DNA from: Deltaproteobacteria bacterium
Lineage (GTDB): Bacteria; Desulfobacterota; Binatia; HRBIN30; CADEER01
NCBI GenBank assembly: GCA_029262455.1
Contig: JAJCZJ010000014.1
Location: forward strand, 1 to 64,000
DNA length: 64,000 nucleotides
Reading direction: 5' to 3'
Shown here: positions 8,664 through 17,245 of the stretch, in pieces
How the letters are laid out: each line of letters starts with the position of its first letter
Position numbering within the stretch: the first letter of the stretch is position 1
Notes under the pieces: model-generated
The model's database searches: none
Told to the model about the DNA's origin: nothing
The model's input: the letters and a program-made list of their open reading frames with translations, nothing else
Made by a program: the position numbers and the translations under genes

Positions 8664-9100
8664 TTTGCTCCAATCGCCTCCAAAAAGTTGTCGGGGTCGA
8701 AGTACTCGTAGTAGTGCGTGATCTTGCCTTCGTCATTGAAGTCGAAGAGGCTCAGACCCCGGTTACGGTAGATGTGGCCTCTACTGGTCTCGGCTTCGTC
8801 TTCCCACTGAACACACACACGATTGCCCTCAACCAGAGCCCTCTGAACTTCAAAGCGCATTCCGTGCGGAAACGTTTCCGGAATCAGATTGGCGTTCTTG
8901 TAGTGGTCGCCCATCTTCTCAGGAGTCAATCCGACGACATCGACGACTCCGCCCTTCGCCATATTGGCGTACAAAAACTCAAACTCACCTCGCGACAGCG
9001 CTTCGAAAATCTGGCGAACAAGGTCAACATTGCGATCTTCCTGGGCCGTGCGACCGCTGCCTTCAAGTCGTTCTGGATGGATAAAGCCAGGCTCTGGCAT
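8660..9100 (-). CDS. NTF2-like (SnoaL-type) protein
   Basis: About 146 residues with the NTF2 cone fold: NVDLVRQIFEALSRGEFEFLYANM, a central VVDVVGLTPEKMGDHY segment, and GLSLFDFNDEGKITHYYEYF at the end. This looks like an isomerase/hydrolase-type or accessory protein. The open frame extends upstream to 9259 inside the SDR gene, but AAGGAG lies just before two adjacent ATGs at 9103 and 9100, so the short form is preferred. It is coupled by overlap to the AttH/CrtC-like gene that follows. Confidence 0.7.
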   Translation of the reverse strand: MPEPGFIHPERLEGSGRTAQEDRNVDLVRQIFEALSRGEFEFLYANMAKGGVVDVVGLTPEKMGDHYKNANLIPETFPHGMRFEVQRALVEGNRVCVQWEDEAETSRGHIYRNRGLSLFDFNDEGKITHYYEYFDPDNFLEAIGAK

Positions 9101-9128
9101 CATCTGTCTCCTTGCAATCTCGAGCTGC

Positions 9129-9908
9129 TCATTTGAGCAAGTAGCCGCCGTCGATGATGATCGTCTCTCCGGTGATGTAAGACGCCGCAGGGCTGACGAG
9201 AAACAAAATGGTATCCGCAACTTCCTCAGCTCGCCCCCACCGCTCACCGTACGGCACAAGCTCGGCCGGATTGCCGAGGGAGTCGGTATCGATCAGAGGC
9301 TGCGTTCCCGAGGTCTGAATCACACCCGGTGCTACACAGTTGACCCCGATCCCCGCCGGCGCGAGTTCCAGCGCGGCACTCTTGGTCAACATCATCACAC
9401 CTGCCTTGGTGACGTTGTAGTGGGAAACCCCAGGTGCGGTCGGCCGCAATCCCTGCACCGAAGCGACGTTGACAATGCGCCCGCCCTTACCAGCGCGCGA
9501 CATGAACTTCCCGGCGCGCTGCGTGGCGAGAAAACTGCCGCGCAGATTTAGGTCAAAGACTTTGTCGAGTTCCTTCTCGTCGATCTCCAGAAAGTCGGTA
9601 AACGGGTAGATGCCAGCGTTGTTGACGGTGATATCCAGTCCACCGAGTTCATCGACGGCTTGCTGGTACATCGCGTCGATCGACTTCGCCTGCGAGGCGT
9701 CGCCAACGATCGAGATCGCCTTCCCGCCAGCGCCTTGAATCTCTTTCGCGACCGCGGCAGCGCTCTTGCCGTTGAGATCCTGTACCGCCACTGCGGCGCC
9801 CGCTTCGGCCAGGCACAGACAAACGGCACGTCCGATCCCAGCGCCTGCGCCGGTAACAACCGCAACTTTGCCATCGAGTCCAAACTTCTTATCCAAACCC
9901 TTCGCCAT
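9129..9908 (-). CDS. SDR family oxidoreductase
   Basis: 259 residues, a classical SDR: TGAGAGIGRA cofactor loop, NNAG, catalytic Ser (NVASVQG) and the YNVTK form of YxxxK, GVNCVAPG, and a C-terminal GGYLL. Expected to oxidise a hydroxyacyl or hydroxy-ring intermediate with NAD(P). A GGAGGG site precedes the ATG at 9908; the in-frame ATG at 9929 lacks one and overlaps the upstream gene. Closely related to the SDR at 13629. Confidence 0.85.
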   Translation of the reverse strand: MAKGLDKKFGLDGKVAVVTGAGAGIGRAVCLCLAEAGAAVAVQDLNGKSAAAVAKEIQGAGGKAISIVGDASQAKSIDAMYQQAVDELGGLDITVNNAGIYPFTDFLEIDEKELDKVFDLNLRGSFLATQRAGKFMSRAGKGGRIVNVASVQGLRPTAPGVSHYNVTKAGVMMLTKSAALELAPAGIGVNCVAPGVIQTSGTQPLIDTDSLGNPAELVPYGERWGRAEEVADTILFLVSPAASYITGETIIIDGGYLLK

Positions 9909-9925
9909 CCTACCCTCCAATTCCG

Positions 9926-11086
9926 TCACTTCGATTTGGGCAATCCAAGCGAGCGCTCGGCAATGATGTTGCGCAGCACCTCGGAGGTCCCGCCGCCAAT
10001 CGTGTAAGCACGCGCATCGAGGTAGAGCCCCGGCCAGCGACCGCGATCGAGCGCCTGCGGATCCTTGCGCCCAATCACTGCGTGAGGCCCGAGCAGGTCC
10101 ATGCCGAGATCCATGATTCGTTTGCGAAATTCCGAAGCCGCGAGCTTGCCAAATCCAGACTCCGGCCCGGGCGCTTCGCCTCGAATCTGCTTGGTCAACA
10201 CACGGTAACCCGTGTACTTGAGAGTATCCTTCTCAATATGCAGCTGCGCGATGCGCTGCCGCACCAATGGATCGCTGTCACGTCCGGAGCGCTTCGCGGC
10301 CTTACCTAGCCGAGCTAGACTCCGCTCCAGCTCGACGACTCCTGCCAAACCCGATCGTTCAAAACCAAGCGTCGACTTGGCAACCGCCCAACCTTCATCG
10401 ATCTTTCCTACGACGTTGGCGCGCGGAATTCGTACAGACTCCAAAAACAACTCCGAAAAGTGGGACTTACCGGTGATCTGCTTGATCGGAACGAGCTCGA
10501 CACCCGGGCTCTTCATGTCCATGAGAACGTACGTGATGCCGTGCTGCGACGGTCCATCACTCGAAGTGCGCACCAACAGAAAACACCAATCCGCGACCGG
10601 CCCTAAGCTGGTCCAGACTTTCTGCCCTGTCACAACCAGGTCGTCACCGTCGATCAACGCGCTGGTCCGCAACGAAGCGAGATCAGAACCGGCGCCGGGT
10701 TCGGAAAACCCCTGGCACCACAGATCCTCTGCCCGCAGAATGCGCGGCAAGAAGCGCGCCTTCTGCTCCGAGCTGCCATTGGCGATCAACGCCGGGCCGA
10801 GAATCGACAATCCGATGGTATTGATCAGCGCCGGTGCACCGGCCTTCGCGCACTCTTCGCCGAAAATCACCTGTTGCGTCGGAGGCGCATCGTGCCCGCC
10901 GAACTCCTTCGGCCAGGCGAGCCCCACATAACCCGCTTCGTACAGCTTGCGCTGCCAATCCCTCGAATACTGGACCGCGGCAGTCGGTTCGCGCGGCAAG
11001 GCTCGGAACTCCTCCAGATGTGACTTCAGCCAGGCACGTAGCTCTACACGGAAACGCTCGTCCTCCGCGGAATAGTTGAGATCCAT
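9926..11086 (-). CDS. acyl-CoA dehydrogenase
   Basis: 386 residues, full-length for the family. N-terminal helical domain (WPKEFGGHDAPPTQQVIFGEE), FAD/substrate strand motif (WCQGFSEPGAGSDLASLRT), and a C-terminal helical domain ending YTIGGGTSEVLRNIIAERSLGL. It introduces the alpha,beta double bond into an acyl-CoA, passing electrons to ETF. The features resemble FadE-type enzymes of steroid and aliphatic side-chain degradation, but the substrate cannot be read from sequence. Confidence 0.9.
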   Translation of the reverse strand: MDLNYSAEDERFRVELRAWLKSHLEEFRALPREPTAAVQYSRDWQRKLYEAGYVGLAWPKEFGGHDAPPTQQVIFGEECAKAGAPALINTIGLSILGPALIANGSSEQKARFLPRILRAEDLWCQGFSEPGAGSDLASLRTSALIDGDDLVVTGQKVWTSLGPVADWCFLLVRTSSDGPSQHGITYVLMDMKSPGVELVPIKQITGKSHFSELFLESVRIPRANVVGKIDEGWAVAKSTLGFERSGLAGVVELERSLARLGKAAKRSGRDSDPLVRQRIAQLHIEKDTLKYTGYRVLTKQIRGEAPGPESGFGKLAASEFRKRIMDLGMDLLGPHAVIGRKDPQALDRGRWPGLYLDARAYTIGGGTSEVLRNIIAERSLGLPKSK

Positions 11087-11092
11087 AGCGAC

Positions 11093-13051
11093 TCAGATCA
11101 ACCTTCCGACATTGGCGCCGTGCTGCGTAGCCTCCGCCATGAAACGCGGAGCGAAAGAAGATCCGACGTTGTACAGCTCAGTGACCTTACCCTTGAGCGA
11201 CCGCGCCAAGACGTCATCGCTCTCCATCCCGAGGCTGAGGACAACACTATCGACCTCGGCGATCTCGATCGGATCTCCAGTATGGCTGTTGGCACCGTAG
11301 ACGACTCCATCGCGAAATCCCGTGAACAGAGTCGAAGGGTGGAACACCACTCCGCTCTTGTAGAGCCGGTAGAAGACAATCCCTCGCGTATAGCGCTCGA
11401 TCTGCTCGCCGATCGACAGCCATTTGTGGAGGATCTGGACTCGGATCCCCATCGAAGCGATGAAATCAGCGACGCTCGGCGTGATCATATGATCGTCCTC
11501 CGAGACGACAATCACATGCGCGCCGAGACTGCACCCGCCGCGCAGGACTTCCTCGAAATCGAATACCCTGGAGTCGTCATCGCTCACCGCCGCACTACGA
11601 CGCGGCCGCGCCCCGGTCGCCGTGACGACCGCGTCCGGCCCGAGTGCCAAAACCGTATCCAGATCTGCCTCGACCCGAGTACGCACATCGACTCCAAGGC
11701 GGTGCAGTTCCTGCTTGGCGTAATCAGGATAGAATCCAAACGCCTCGCGCTTTGGCGTACGCGCCGCCAGACGAATCATGCCGCCGATAGCGGGCTCGCG
11801 CTCGAGCAGAGTCACGCTGTGGCCGCGCTCCGCCGCAACTCTTGCCGCTTCGATCCCGGCCGGGCCGCCACCAATCACCACAACCTTCTTCGCTTCGGAG
11901 GCGCGGCCAGTCTTCGCCCAGAGCGCCTCGGAGCCAACGGCGGGATTCACCGCACACAGCGGTGTCTTGACCTCGGCGTGAACCACTTTGCCGATACAGG
12001 TATTGCACCCGATGCATTTGCGGACCTCAGAAATACGGCCTTCGCGCGCCTTACGCGGCATCTCCGGGTCCGCGATCATGGCGCGAGTCATCCCAACCAG
12101 GTCGGCTTTACCGCTCCCCAGGATCGAAGCAGCGATCACCGGATCGTTGACGCGACCCGCGTACAACACGGGAACCCCGCCGACGGCCTGCTTGATCGCA
12201 GCGGCATGGTCGGCAAACGGCGCGTCGCCGTAGTGCATCGGGGCAATATAGCTGGGACGCCCCCAGGTCGAGCCGACGTCCACGCTCAAGTAGTCGACGC
12301 GGACGGCGGAACAGACCGCGGCCGCCATCGAACACATCTCGTCCAAGTCGTATCCGCCATCGCGGCACTGATCGGCGTTGATTCGCAAGCCGACGTTGAG
12401 GTCGGCTGGGGCCGAAGCACGGATCCTCGCAACTGCCTCGACGACGAAGCGAATTCGATTCTCCTGCGATCCGCCCCAACGGTCGGTGCGCCGGTTCGAC
12501 AACGGCGACAGGAACCACTCCGGCAAAGCCTCGTGCGCACAGTGCACTTCCACTGCGTCCGCACCGGCGGCAGCGAATGCTGTCGCGGCATCGGCATAGG
12601 CGTTGAGCATTGCCTCGATTTCATCTTCATCCAAGACGTGGGGGATGTAATCTGAGCTGAGCGGCAGCGAAACCGCTGACGGACACATCAAAGACTGCAG
12701 GTGCGTGAGCTGCATCACGCACACAGCGCCATGTTCGTGCACTGCATCGGTGAAGGCTCGAACGCGTGGAACAAAATCCGGAAGCTGGTAGACGGCGAAG
12801 CGTACGGCGCCGGTTCCCGGCAGAATCTCATCGCCCCGCCCAGCCGGCAGTGGTGTCGGTAGCACCCAAGTCTCGCCGCCGATCCAGCCAGCACCACCGC
12901 GCGCACGCTGCACGTGGTGTTCGATGAACGGTTCGTCCGGCAGACCGTCGGCACGACCGGAATTGATCGAGTACGTCGTCTCGACAATCCGGTTCGGTAC
13001 CGTCATCGACCCGATTTGGATCGGTTCGAAGAGTTGGGTCAGATCAGCCAT
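11093..13051 (-). CDS. 2,4-dienoyl-CoA reductase-like NADH:flavin oxidoreductase
   Basis: 652 residues with the three-part layout of FadH/trimethylamine-dehydrogenase-type enzymes. An Old-Yellow-Enzyme TIM barrel spans about 1-340 (FMN; EVHCAHEALPEWFLSPLSN, NRRTDRWGGS). The Fe-S cluster motif CIGCNTC with a downstream PLCAVNP Cys follows, then a Rossmann FAD/NAD half with VVIGGGPAGIEAARVAA. It should reduce a conjugated double bond in a CoA thioester or ring. It precedes the acyl-CoA dehydrogenase by 6 bases. Confidence 0.85.
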   Translation of the reverse strand: MADLTQLFEPIQIGSMTVPNRIVETTYSINSGRADGLPDEPFIEHHVQRARGGAGWIGGETWVLPTPLPAGRGDEILPGTGAVRFAVYQLPDFVPRVRAFTDAVHEHGAVCVMQLTHLQSLMCPSAVSLPLSSDYIPHVLDEDEIEAMLNAYADAATAFAAAGADAVEVHCAHEALPEWFLSPLSNRRTDRWGGSQENRIRFVVEAVARIRASAPADLNVGLRINADQCRDGGYDLDEMCSMAAAVCSAVRVDYLSVDVGSTWGRPSYIAPMHYGDAPFADHAAAIKQAVGGVPVLYAGRVNDPVIAASILGSGKADLVGMTRAMIADPEMPRKAREGRISEVRKCIGCNTCIGKVVHAEVKTPLCAVNPAVGSEALWAKTGRASEAKKVVVIGGGPAGIEAARVAAERGHSVTLLEREPAIGGMIRLAARTPKREAFGFYPDYAKQELHRLGVDVRTRVEADLDTVLALGPDAVVTATGARPRRSAAVSDDDSRVFDFEEVLRGGCSLGAHVIVVSEDDHMITPSVADFIASMGIRVQILHKWLSIGEQIERYTRGIVFYRLYKSGVVFHPSTLFTGFRDGVVYGANSHTGDPIEIAEVDSVVLSLGMESDDVLARSLKGKVTELYNVGSSFAPRFMAEATQHGANVGRLI

Positions 13052-13073
13052 AGCGGTCGCGCACCAAAGCGCC

Positions 13074-13619
13074 TCAGCCTTCGGCCACGATGCCGATATT
13101 CTTCCAGCTCACGACCTTGTCGATGTTGAACTTGATGGCGACACGGTTCGGAGTCAGCAACGACCTAGTGAACAACTCCTGCGCCTTCGGACTCGAGTAG
13201 TAACGCTTGCCGTGTTCGACACTGACGCGCTTCACGACTTCCGGATCGTCAATGATCTCTGCCCTGGCCTTGATGGTCATCGCACCGGCAAACGGCAGAT
13301 CCAGGCCCGCCGTAGAAATACAGATGCCACAACGAGGGTCCTTCTTGTAGGCTCGCGACTTCACGCGCCCGTTGATCGTCGTGCTCCACATCTCACCATC
13401 GAGCAGGCAGTAGACGTGCACCGTGACCATTGGGAACCCAACCTTAGTCAGGTGCGTGATGAAAATCTCCCGACCCGCCTCCAAGGTTTGTTGCACCTCG
13501 GCTTCGGTGAACTGATTCTCCGGGTGATTATTCGGGTCGCCATACTTGTCGACGATGCTCGGGTCGATCAAGGCCAGCATCTTCTCTTCGATGTAGGATT
13601 TGTCTTCTTCGTTACCCAT
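13074..13619 (-). CDS. FMN-binding split-barrel (PPOX-like) protein, copy 2
   Basis: 181 residues of the pyridoxamine 5'-phosphate oxidase-like family: FITHLTKVGFPMVTVHVYCLLDGEMWSTT for the first strands, VKSRAYKKDPRCGICIS for the flavin-phosphate region, and MTIKARAEIIDDPEVV. It probably binds FMN or F420 and acts as a small reductase. AGGAGG precedes the ATG. Together with 7201-7659 it gives the operon two divergent members of this fold. Confidence 0.75.
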   Translation of the reverse strand: MGNEEDKSYIEEKMLALIDPSIVDKYGDPNNHPENQFTEAEVQQTLEAGREIFITHLTKVGFPMVTVHVYCLLDGEMWSTTINGRVKSRAYKKDPRCGICISTAGLDLPFAGAMTIKARAEIIDDPEVVKRVSVEHGKRYYSSPKAQELFTRSLLTPNRVAIKFNIDKVVSWKNIGIVAEG

Positions 13620-13628
13620 GGAACCTCC

Positions 13629-14411
13629 TCAACTGATCAAATAGCCGCCGTCGACGACCAAGGTCGCGCCGGTAATGTAACGCGCAGCCGGACTGACGAG
13701 AAAGAGCGAGACGCCGCCAATTTCATCTGGCGTCGACACCCGCCCGAGCGGAATGCGCAGCTCGAGCTGCTCCTTGAGACCGTCTCCAAACGCTTCCTGC
13801 GTCCCCTCGGTCTCGACACCACCGGGACAGATCGCATTCACGGTGATCTGGTCCGGTGCGAACTCCAAGGCAGCGCTGCGGGTCAGCATATTCAGACCGC
13901 CCTTAGAAGCACCGTAGTGGGACATTCCGACGAAGCTCGGATGCATCGAGTCGATCGATGAAACATTCAAGATCGCTCCACCCTTCCCCTTCGCGCGCAT
14001 GACTTTCACCGTCTCTCGCATACACAGAAGCGGACCCCGCAGATTGACCGCCATCACGCGGTCCCAGTCCGCAACATCCATCTCGGCCACCGGCCCGGTC
14101 GGATAAATCCCCGCGTTGTTGACCAAGATGTCGATCGCGCCGAGTTCTTCGCGGACTTCTGCGATCATCGCTGCAACAGAAGTCTCGTCGCTGACGTCGG
14201 AACCACCCACCGACATGGAGCGCACACCGAAGCCCCCGAGCTCCCGGGCGACCGCCGCCGCGCCCTCGGCGTTCAGATCACACACGGCGACTTCGGCCCC
14301 GGCCTCCGCCAGCCGTCGCGCAATCCCCTTGCCGATCCCCGACGCGCCCCCGGTCACGACGGCACGCAGTCCCGCCAGACCGAAAAGCTCTTGAAGTGTT
14401 TCGTTCGACAT
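13629..14411 (-). CDS. SDR family oxidoreductase
   Basis: 260 residues, classical SDR: TGGASGIGKGIA, NNAG, VSSIDS plus YGASK for catalysis, TVNAICPG, and a C-terminal GGYLIS. Similar to the SDR at 9129, suggesting duplication within the operon. An in-frame TTG at 14426 overlaps the upstream gene; the ATG at 14411 matches the family's usual N-terminus and is preferred, though its ribosome site is weak. Confidence 0.85.
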   Translation of the reverse strand: MSNETLQELFGLAGLRAVVTGGASGIGKGIARRLAEAGAEVAVCDLNAEGAAAVARELGGFGVRSMSVGGSDVSDETSVAAMIAEVREELGAIDILVNNAGIYPTGPVAEMDVADWDRVMAVNLRGPLLCMRETVKVMRAKGKGGAILNVSSIDSMHPSFVGMSHYGASKGGLNMLTRSAALEFAPDQITVNAICPGGVETEGTQEAFGDGLKEQLELRIPLGRVSTPDEIGGVSLFLVSPAARYITGATLVVDGGYLIS

Positions 14412-14422
14412 CCGCCCGACGA

Positions 14423-15559
14423 TCAAACTCGGGTTGGAAGAAGAGCGACCGCCTCACCCTTGGTGGTAATGTCGCCGCGCTGGTTGACCGTCCAGATTTC
14501 GCATTTCACGGCGCCGCGCTTGCCGTCGACTTCTTCGTCGAGCATGTACTTCTCCTTCACGGTCCCGTGACACCACGTCGTGTCTCCGAGCAGATTGAAG
14601 GTCGGGAACTTCTGCGTGAGGCTGAATAGATGCCCGTCGTCGCCCATCCAGTTCATCATCATGTGAACGATCCAACTGGTGCGTTCGTAACCCGCCTCGT
14701 ATGCGCCGGGCAGCCCGAGAATCTTTTGCGAACGCTCATTCGACCAGTGAATCGCGACCGGTGCCTCGGGGATGCCCTGCTCGTTGATGAACGGCAGACC
14801 CGGGTGATCGCGAAAAAGTTTCACCGCCAATTTGTGGCCGACGAACCAACCACCGGCGCCGCTCCAGCTCTCAAAGGCGAATTTGCTGATCTGCGTCGTC
14901 GGTCCCTTGACGACGAAGGGGATTTCGTCGCCTTCAGTGACGTCCTCCCAGAATCGGGGCTCGGCTCCGCGGCGAACTTCCTTATCGTAATCGGCCTCGA
15001 TCTTCTTGATGTCTTCCGGAGTGTAGGTCGGAAGCTCACGCTGCTTGTACTTTGAAGCCTTCTTCGCCCCATCGCGCTCGAAGCGGTGCCAGGACGTCTT
15101 GTAGTTGGCGACGTACGTCCCTTCTTTGTCGTAAATCATCGTCTCGTAGTCTTGGCGCGCCGCCTTGCCGCCACCGAACTTGCTCGGAATCAGCTCGACA
15201 TCGCGCAGGTAGCTACTCGGATCCAGCACATCACCATCGCGCAACGGCCGGTACCATTCGTACGCCGCCTCACGCCAGATCGTGTGACAGCCGGGCAATC
15301 CGTCGGAGGCGCCGTTTGACCGCTCCAAGAAGCCGGTGATGCTCGCCGGGATGATATTCGTGCCGTGCCGACAATTCTTGCCGTACTCACGGTCGACATA
15401 GATCGGATTGTCATCGCCCGATCCCATCGCAAAGCGGCGAATCAGGTCGAGGGTCGCCCGCAGCTTGCCCTTGCGGTGCATGTTGCTGCTCTTGCGCTCA
15501 ACATCGACGCGCTTTTTGAGCTTCTCGATGCCTTCCTCTGTGATTTTTCCAAATTCCAT
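14423..15559 (-). CDS. FAS1-like/MaoC-type double hot-dog hydratase
   Basis: About 378 residues with two hot-dog halves. The first carries LIRRFAMGSGDDNPIY (the hydratase Asp/His-type entry motif) and a HTIWREAAYEWYRPLRDGD strand. The second carries WSNERSQKILGLPGAYEAGYERTSW followed by the TFNLLGDTTWCHGTVKEKY strand. Such proteins hydrate enoyl-CoA or dehydrate hydroxyacyl-CoA, which fits the step after the acyl-CoA dehydrogenase. GGAGG lies 8 bases before the ATG at 15559. Confidence 0.7.
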   Translation of the reverse strand: MEFGKITEEGIEKLKKRVDVERKSSNMHRKGKLRATLDLIRRFAMGSGDDNPIYVDREYGKNCRHGTNIIPASITGFLERSNGASDGLPGCHTIWREAAYEWYRPLRDGDVLDPSSYLRDVELIPSKFGGGKAARQDYETMIYDKEGTYVANYKTSWHRFERDGAKKASKYKQRELPTYTPEDIKKIEADYDKEVRRGAEPRFWEDVTEGDEIPFVVKGPTTQISKFAFESWSGAGGWFVGHKLAVKLFRDHPGLPFINEQGIPEAPVAIHWSNERSQKILGLPGAYEAGYERTSWIVHMMMNWMGDDGHLFSLTQKFPTFNLLGDTTWCHGTVKEKYMLDEEVDGKRGAVKCEIWTVNQRGDITTKGEAVALLPTRV

Positions 15560-15607
15560 CGCCTGATCCTCCAAATTGATGGGCGGCGCTCTCGCACCGG
15601 CACGTCT

Positions 15608-17245
15608 TCAGCTCTCGGCGGAGAGCTTCTCTTTAATGTCGTCGACCAGCGGGGCCTTCTTTACCTTGCCGGTCGGAGTCATCGGCAAGCCTTCAACGAC
15701 CTCGAGCCGCTCCGGCACCTTGTACATCATCACTTGTTGTTGCTTGAGAAAGTCGCGCACCTCGTCGAGCGTCAGAGACGCTCCGGGATGCAGCTCGACG
15801 TAGGCGCAAACTCGCTCGCCGAGACGATAGTCGGGCATCCCAATCACTGCCGCTCGCAGCACCGACGGATGGGCGTGCAAGAGATCTTCGACTTCCTTCG
15901 GATAGATCTTGGAGCCGCCGCGATTGATCATGTCCTTCTTGCGACCGGCTAGATGGAGGTAGCCCTTTTCGTCGACGAAGCCGATGTCTCCGGTGAAGAA
16001 CCATCCGTCGTCGTTGCGCGTCTCACGCGTGCGCTCCGGGTTCTTGTAGTAGCCTAGGAACAGCGTCGGTCCACGAAAAGCGATCTCGCCGACTTCGCCG
16101 ACCGCCCGCTCGGTTTCATGGTCGTCGGCGAAGATCTTCAACTCCGCACCGGGAACCGGCACACCAACCGTATCCCGAATGATCTCCGGCGGATCCGACG
16201 GCGAAGTGCGGGTGTGAACTATATTCTCACCCATCCCGTAGGTGTTCCCGACCGACACTTTGAAGTGCTTCTTGATATCCGCCATCAACTGCGGCGGGCA
16301 TTGTGCTCCCCCCACGCCGACACTCTTGATGCTGCTGGTATCGGACTCGGGAAACGACGGGTGGTTGATCAATGAGATCAAGTGCGCCGGTGTTCCAGAG
16401 ATCGACGAAACCCCGTCTCTTTCGACAATCTTCAGGGTTTCACCGGCGTCAAAGCGTTCGACCAAGACCATGCGAATTCCGCGCAGCAGAACTTGGTAGG
16501 TCGAAAGGTGCCCAAACGAATGCGACATCGGGCTGTTGGCAAGTAACACGTCGTTGTCGCTCGCAGGATCGTATTGGCGCTGCAAATCGGCGAAGCGCTT
16601 GAGCACCGACAAGAGCGTATTGTGCGTATGCAGGAAGCCTTTGGGATTGCCCTCGGTGCCCGACGTGAAGTTCAGATAAAAAACATCGTCGGCACCGACC
16701 GAAGGCAGATCCGCGGATACTGCCGGCTCGGACTTCAGGAGGTCCTCGAACGACACATCCCCGTCGCCACGCGTGGTGATGACGAAGTCGAGATCGGGCA
16801 GATCGGCGTGTGCATCGCGAACCGCGCCGGCGTAATCGAATTTGCGGTATTGGCCTGGGAGTATGACGGCTCGCGAATCGCAGAAACTCAGCATCGAGCG
16901 AATTTCGCGTTCGCGATAGACCATGTGCATCGGCTGGATGACCGCGCCGATACGCGAAAGCGCGATCTGCAGCAGACACATCTCGTACCAGTTCGGCAAT
17001 TGCACCGAGACGATGTCGCCCGGGACGATCCCCAGCTCGACGAGCCCAGCCGCCAAGCGAGCCGCGTCTTCTTGCCACTGCGCAAACGAAATCCGTCGTT
17101 CACCATCGACCAGCGCGATCGAAGCGCCGAGACGCTCAACCGTTTCGTCAAAGTAGTCGTGCAGGGTGCGGTCCAACCACAATCCGCTAGAAACGAATCG
17201 CTCACGGTAGGCCGCTGGGAACTTCGGGAAGGCCGCCGAACTCAT
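15608..17245 (-). CDS. acyl-CoA synthetase (AMP-forming)
   Basis: 545 residues, ANL superfamily. P-loop-like YLNFTSGTEGNPKG near residue 190, the A5-type NTYGMGE, WFFTGDIGF (A7-A8), and the C-terminal catalytic Lys region PMTPTGKVKKAPL. It activates a carboxylate with ATP and CoA, the likely entry step of the pathway. Its ATG overlaps the stop of the CoA-transferase gene by 4 bases. Confidence 0.9.
   Translation of the reverse strand: MSSAAFPKFPAAYRERFVSSGLWLDRTLHDYFDETVERLGASIALVDGERRISFAQWQEDAARLAAGLVELGIVPGDIVSVQLPNWYEMCLLQIALSRIGAVIQPMHMVYREREIRSMLSFCDSRAVILPGQYRKFDYAGAVRDAHADLPDLDFVITTRGDGDVSFEDLLKSEPAVSADLPSVGADDVFYLNFTSGTEGNPKGFLHTHNTLLSVLKRFADLQRQYDPASDNDVLLANSPMSHSFGHLSTYQVLLRGIRMVLVERFDAGETLKIVERDGVSSISGTPAHLISLINHPSFPESDTSSIKSVGVGGAQCPPQLMADIKKHFKVSVGNTYGMGENIVHTRTSPSDPPEIIRDTVGVPVPGAELKIFADDHETERAVGEVGEIAFRGPTLFLGYYKNPERTRETRNDDGWFFTGDIGFVDEKGYLHLAGRKKDMINRGGSKIYPKEVEDLLHAHPSVLRAAVIGMPDYRLGERVCAYVELHPGASLTLDEVRDFLKQQQVMMYKVPERLEVVEGLPMTPTGKVKKAPLVDDIKEKLSAES

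Noticed and set aside
11120-12655. 511-residue plus-strand frame
   Set aside because: Antisense to the well-supported dienoyl-CoA-reductase-like gene; no domain or ribosome site.
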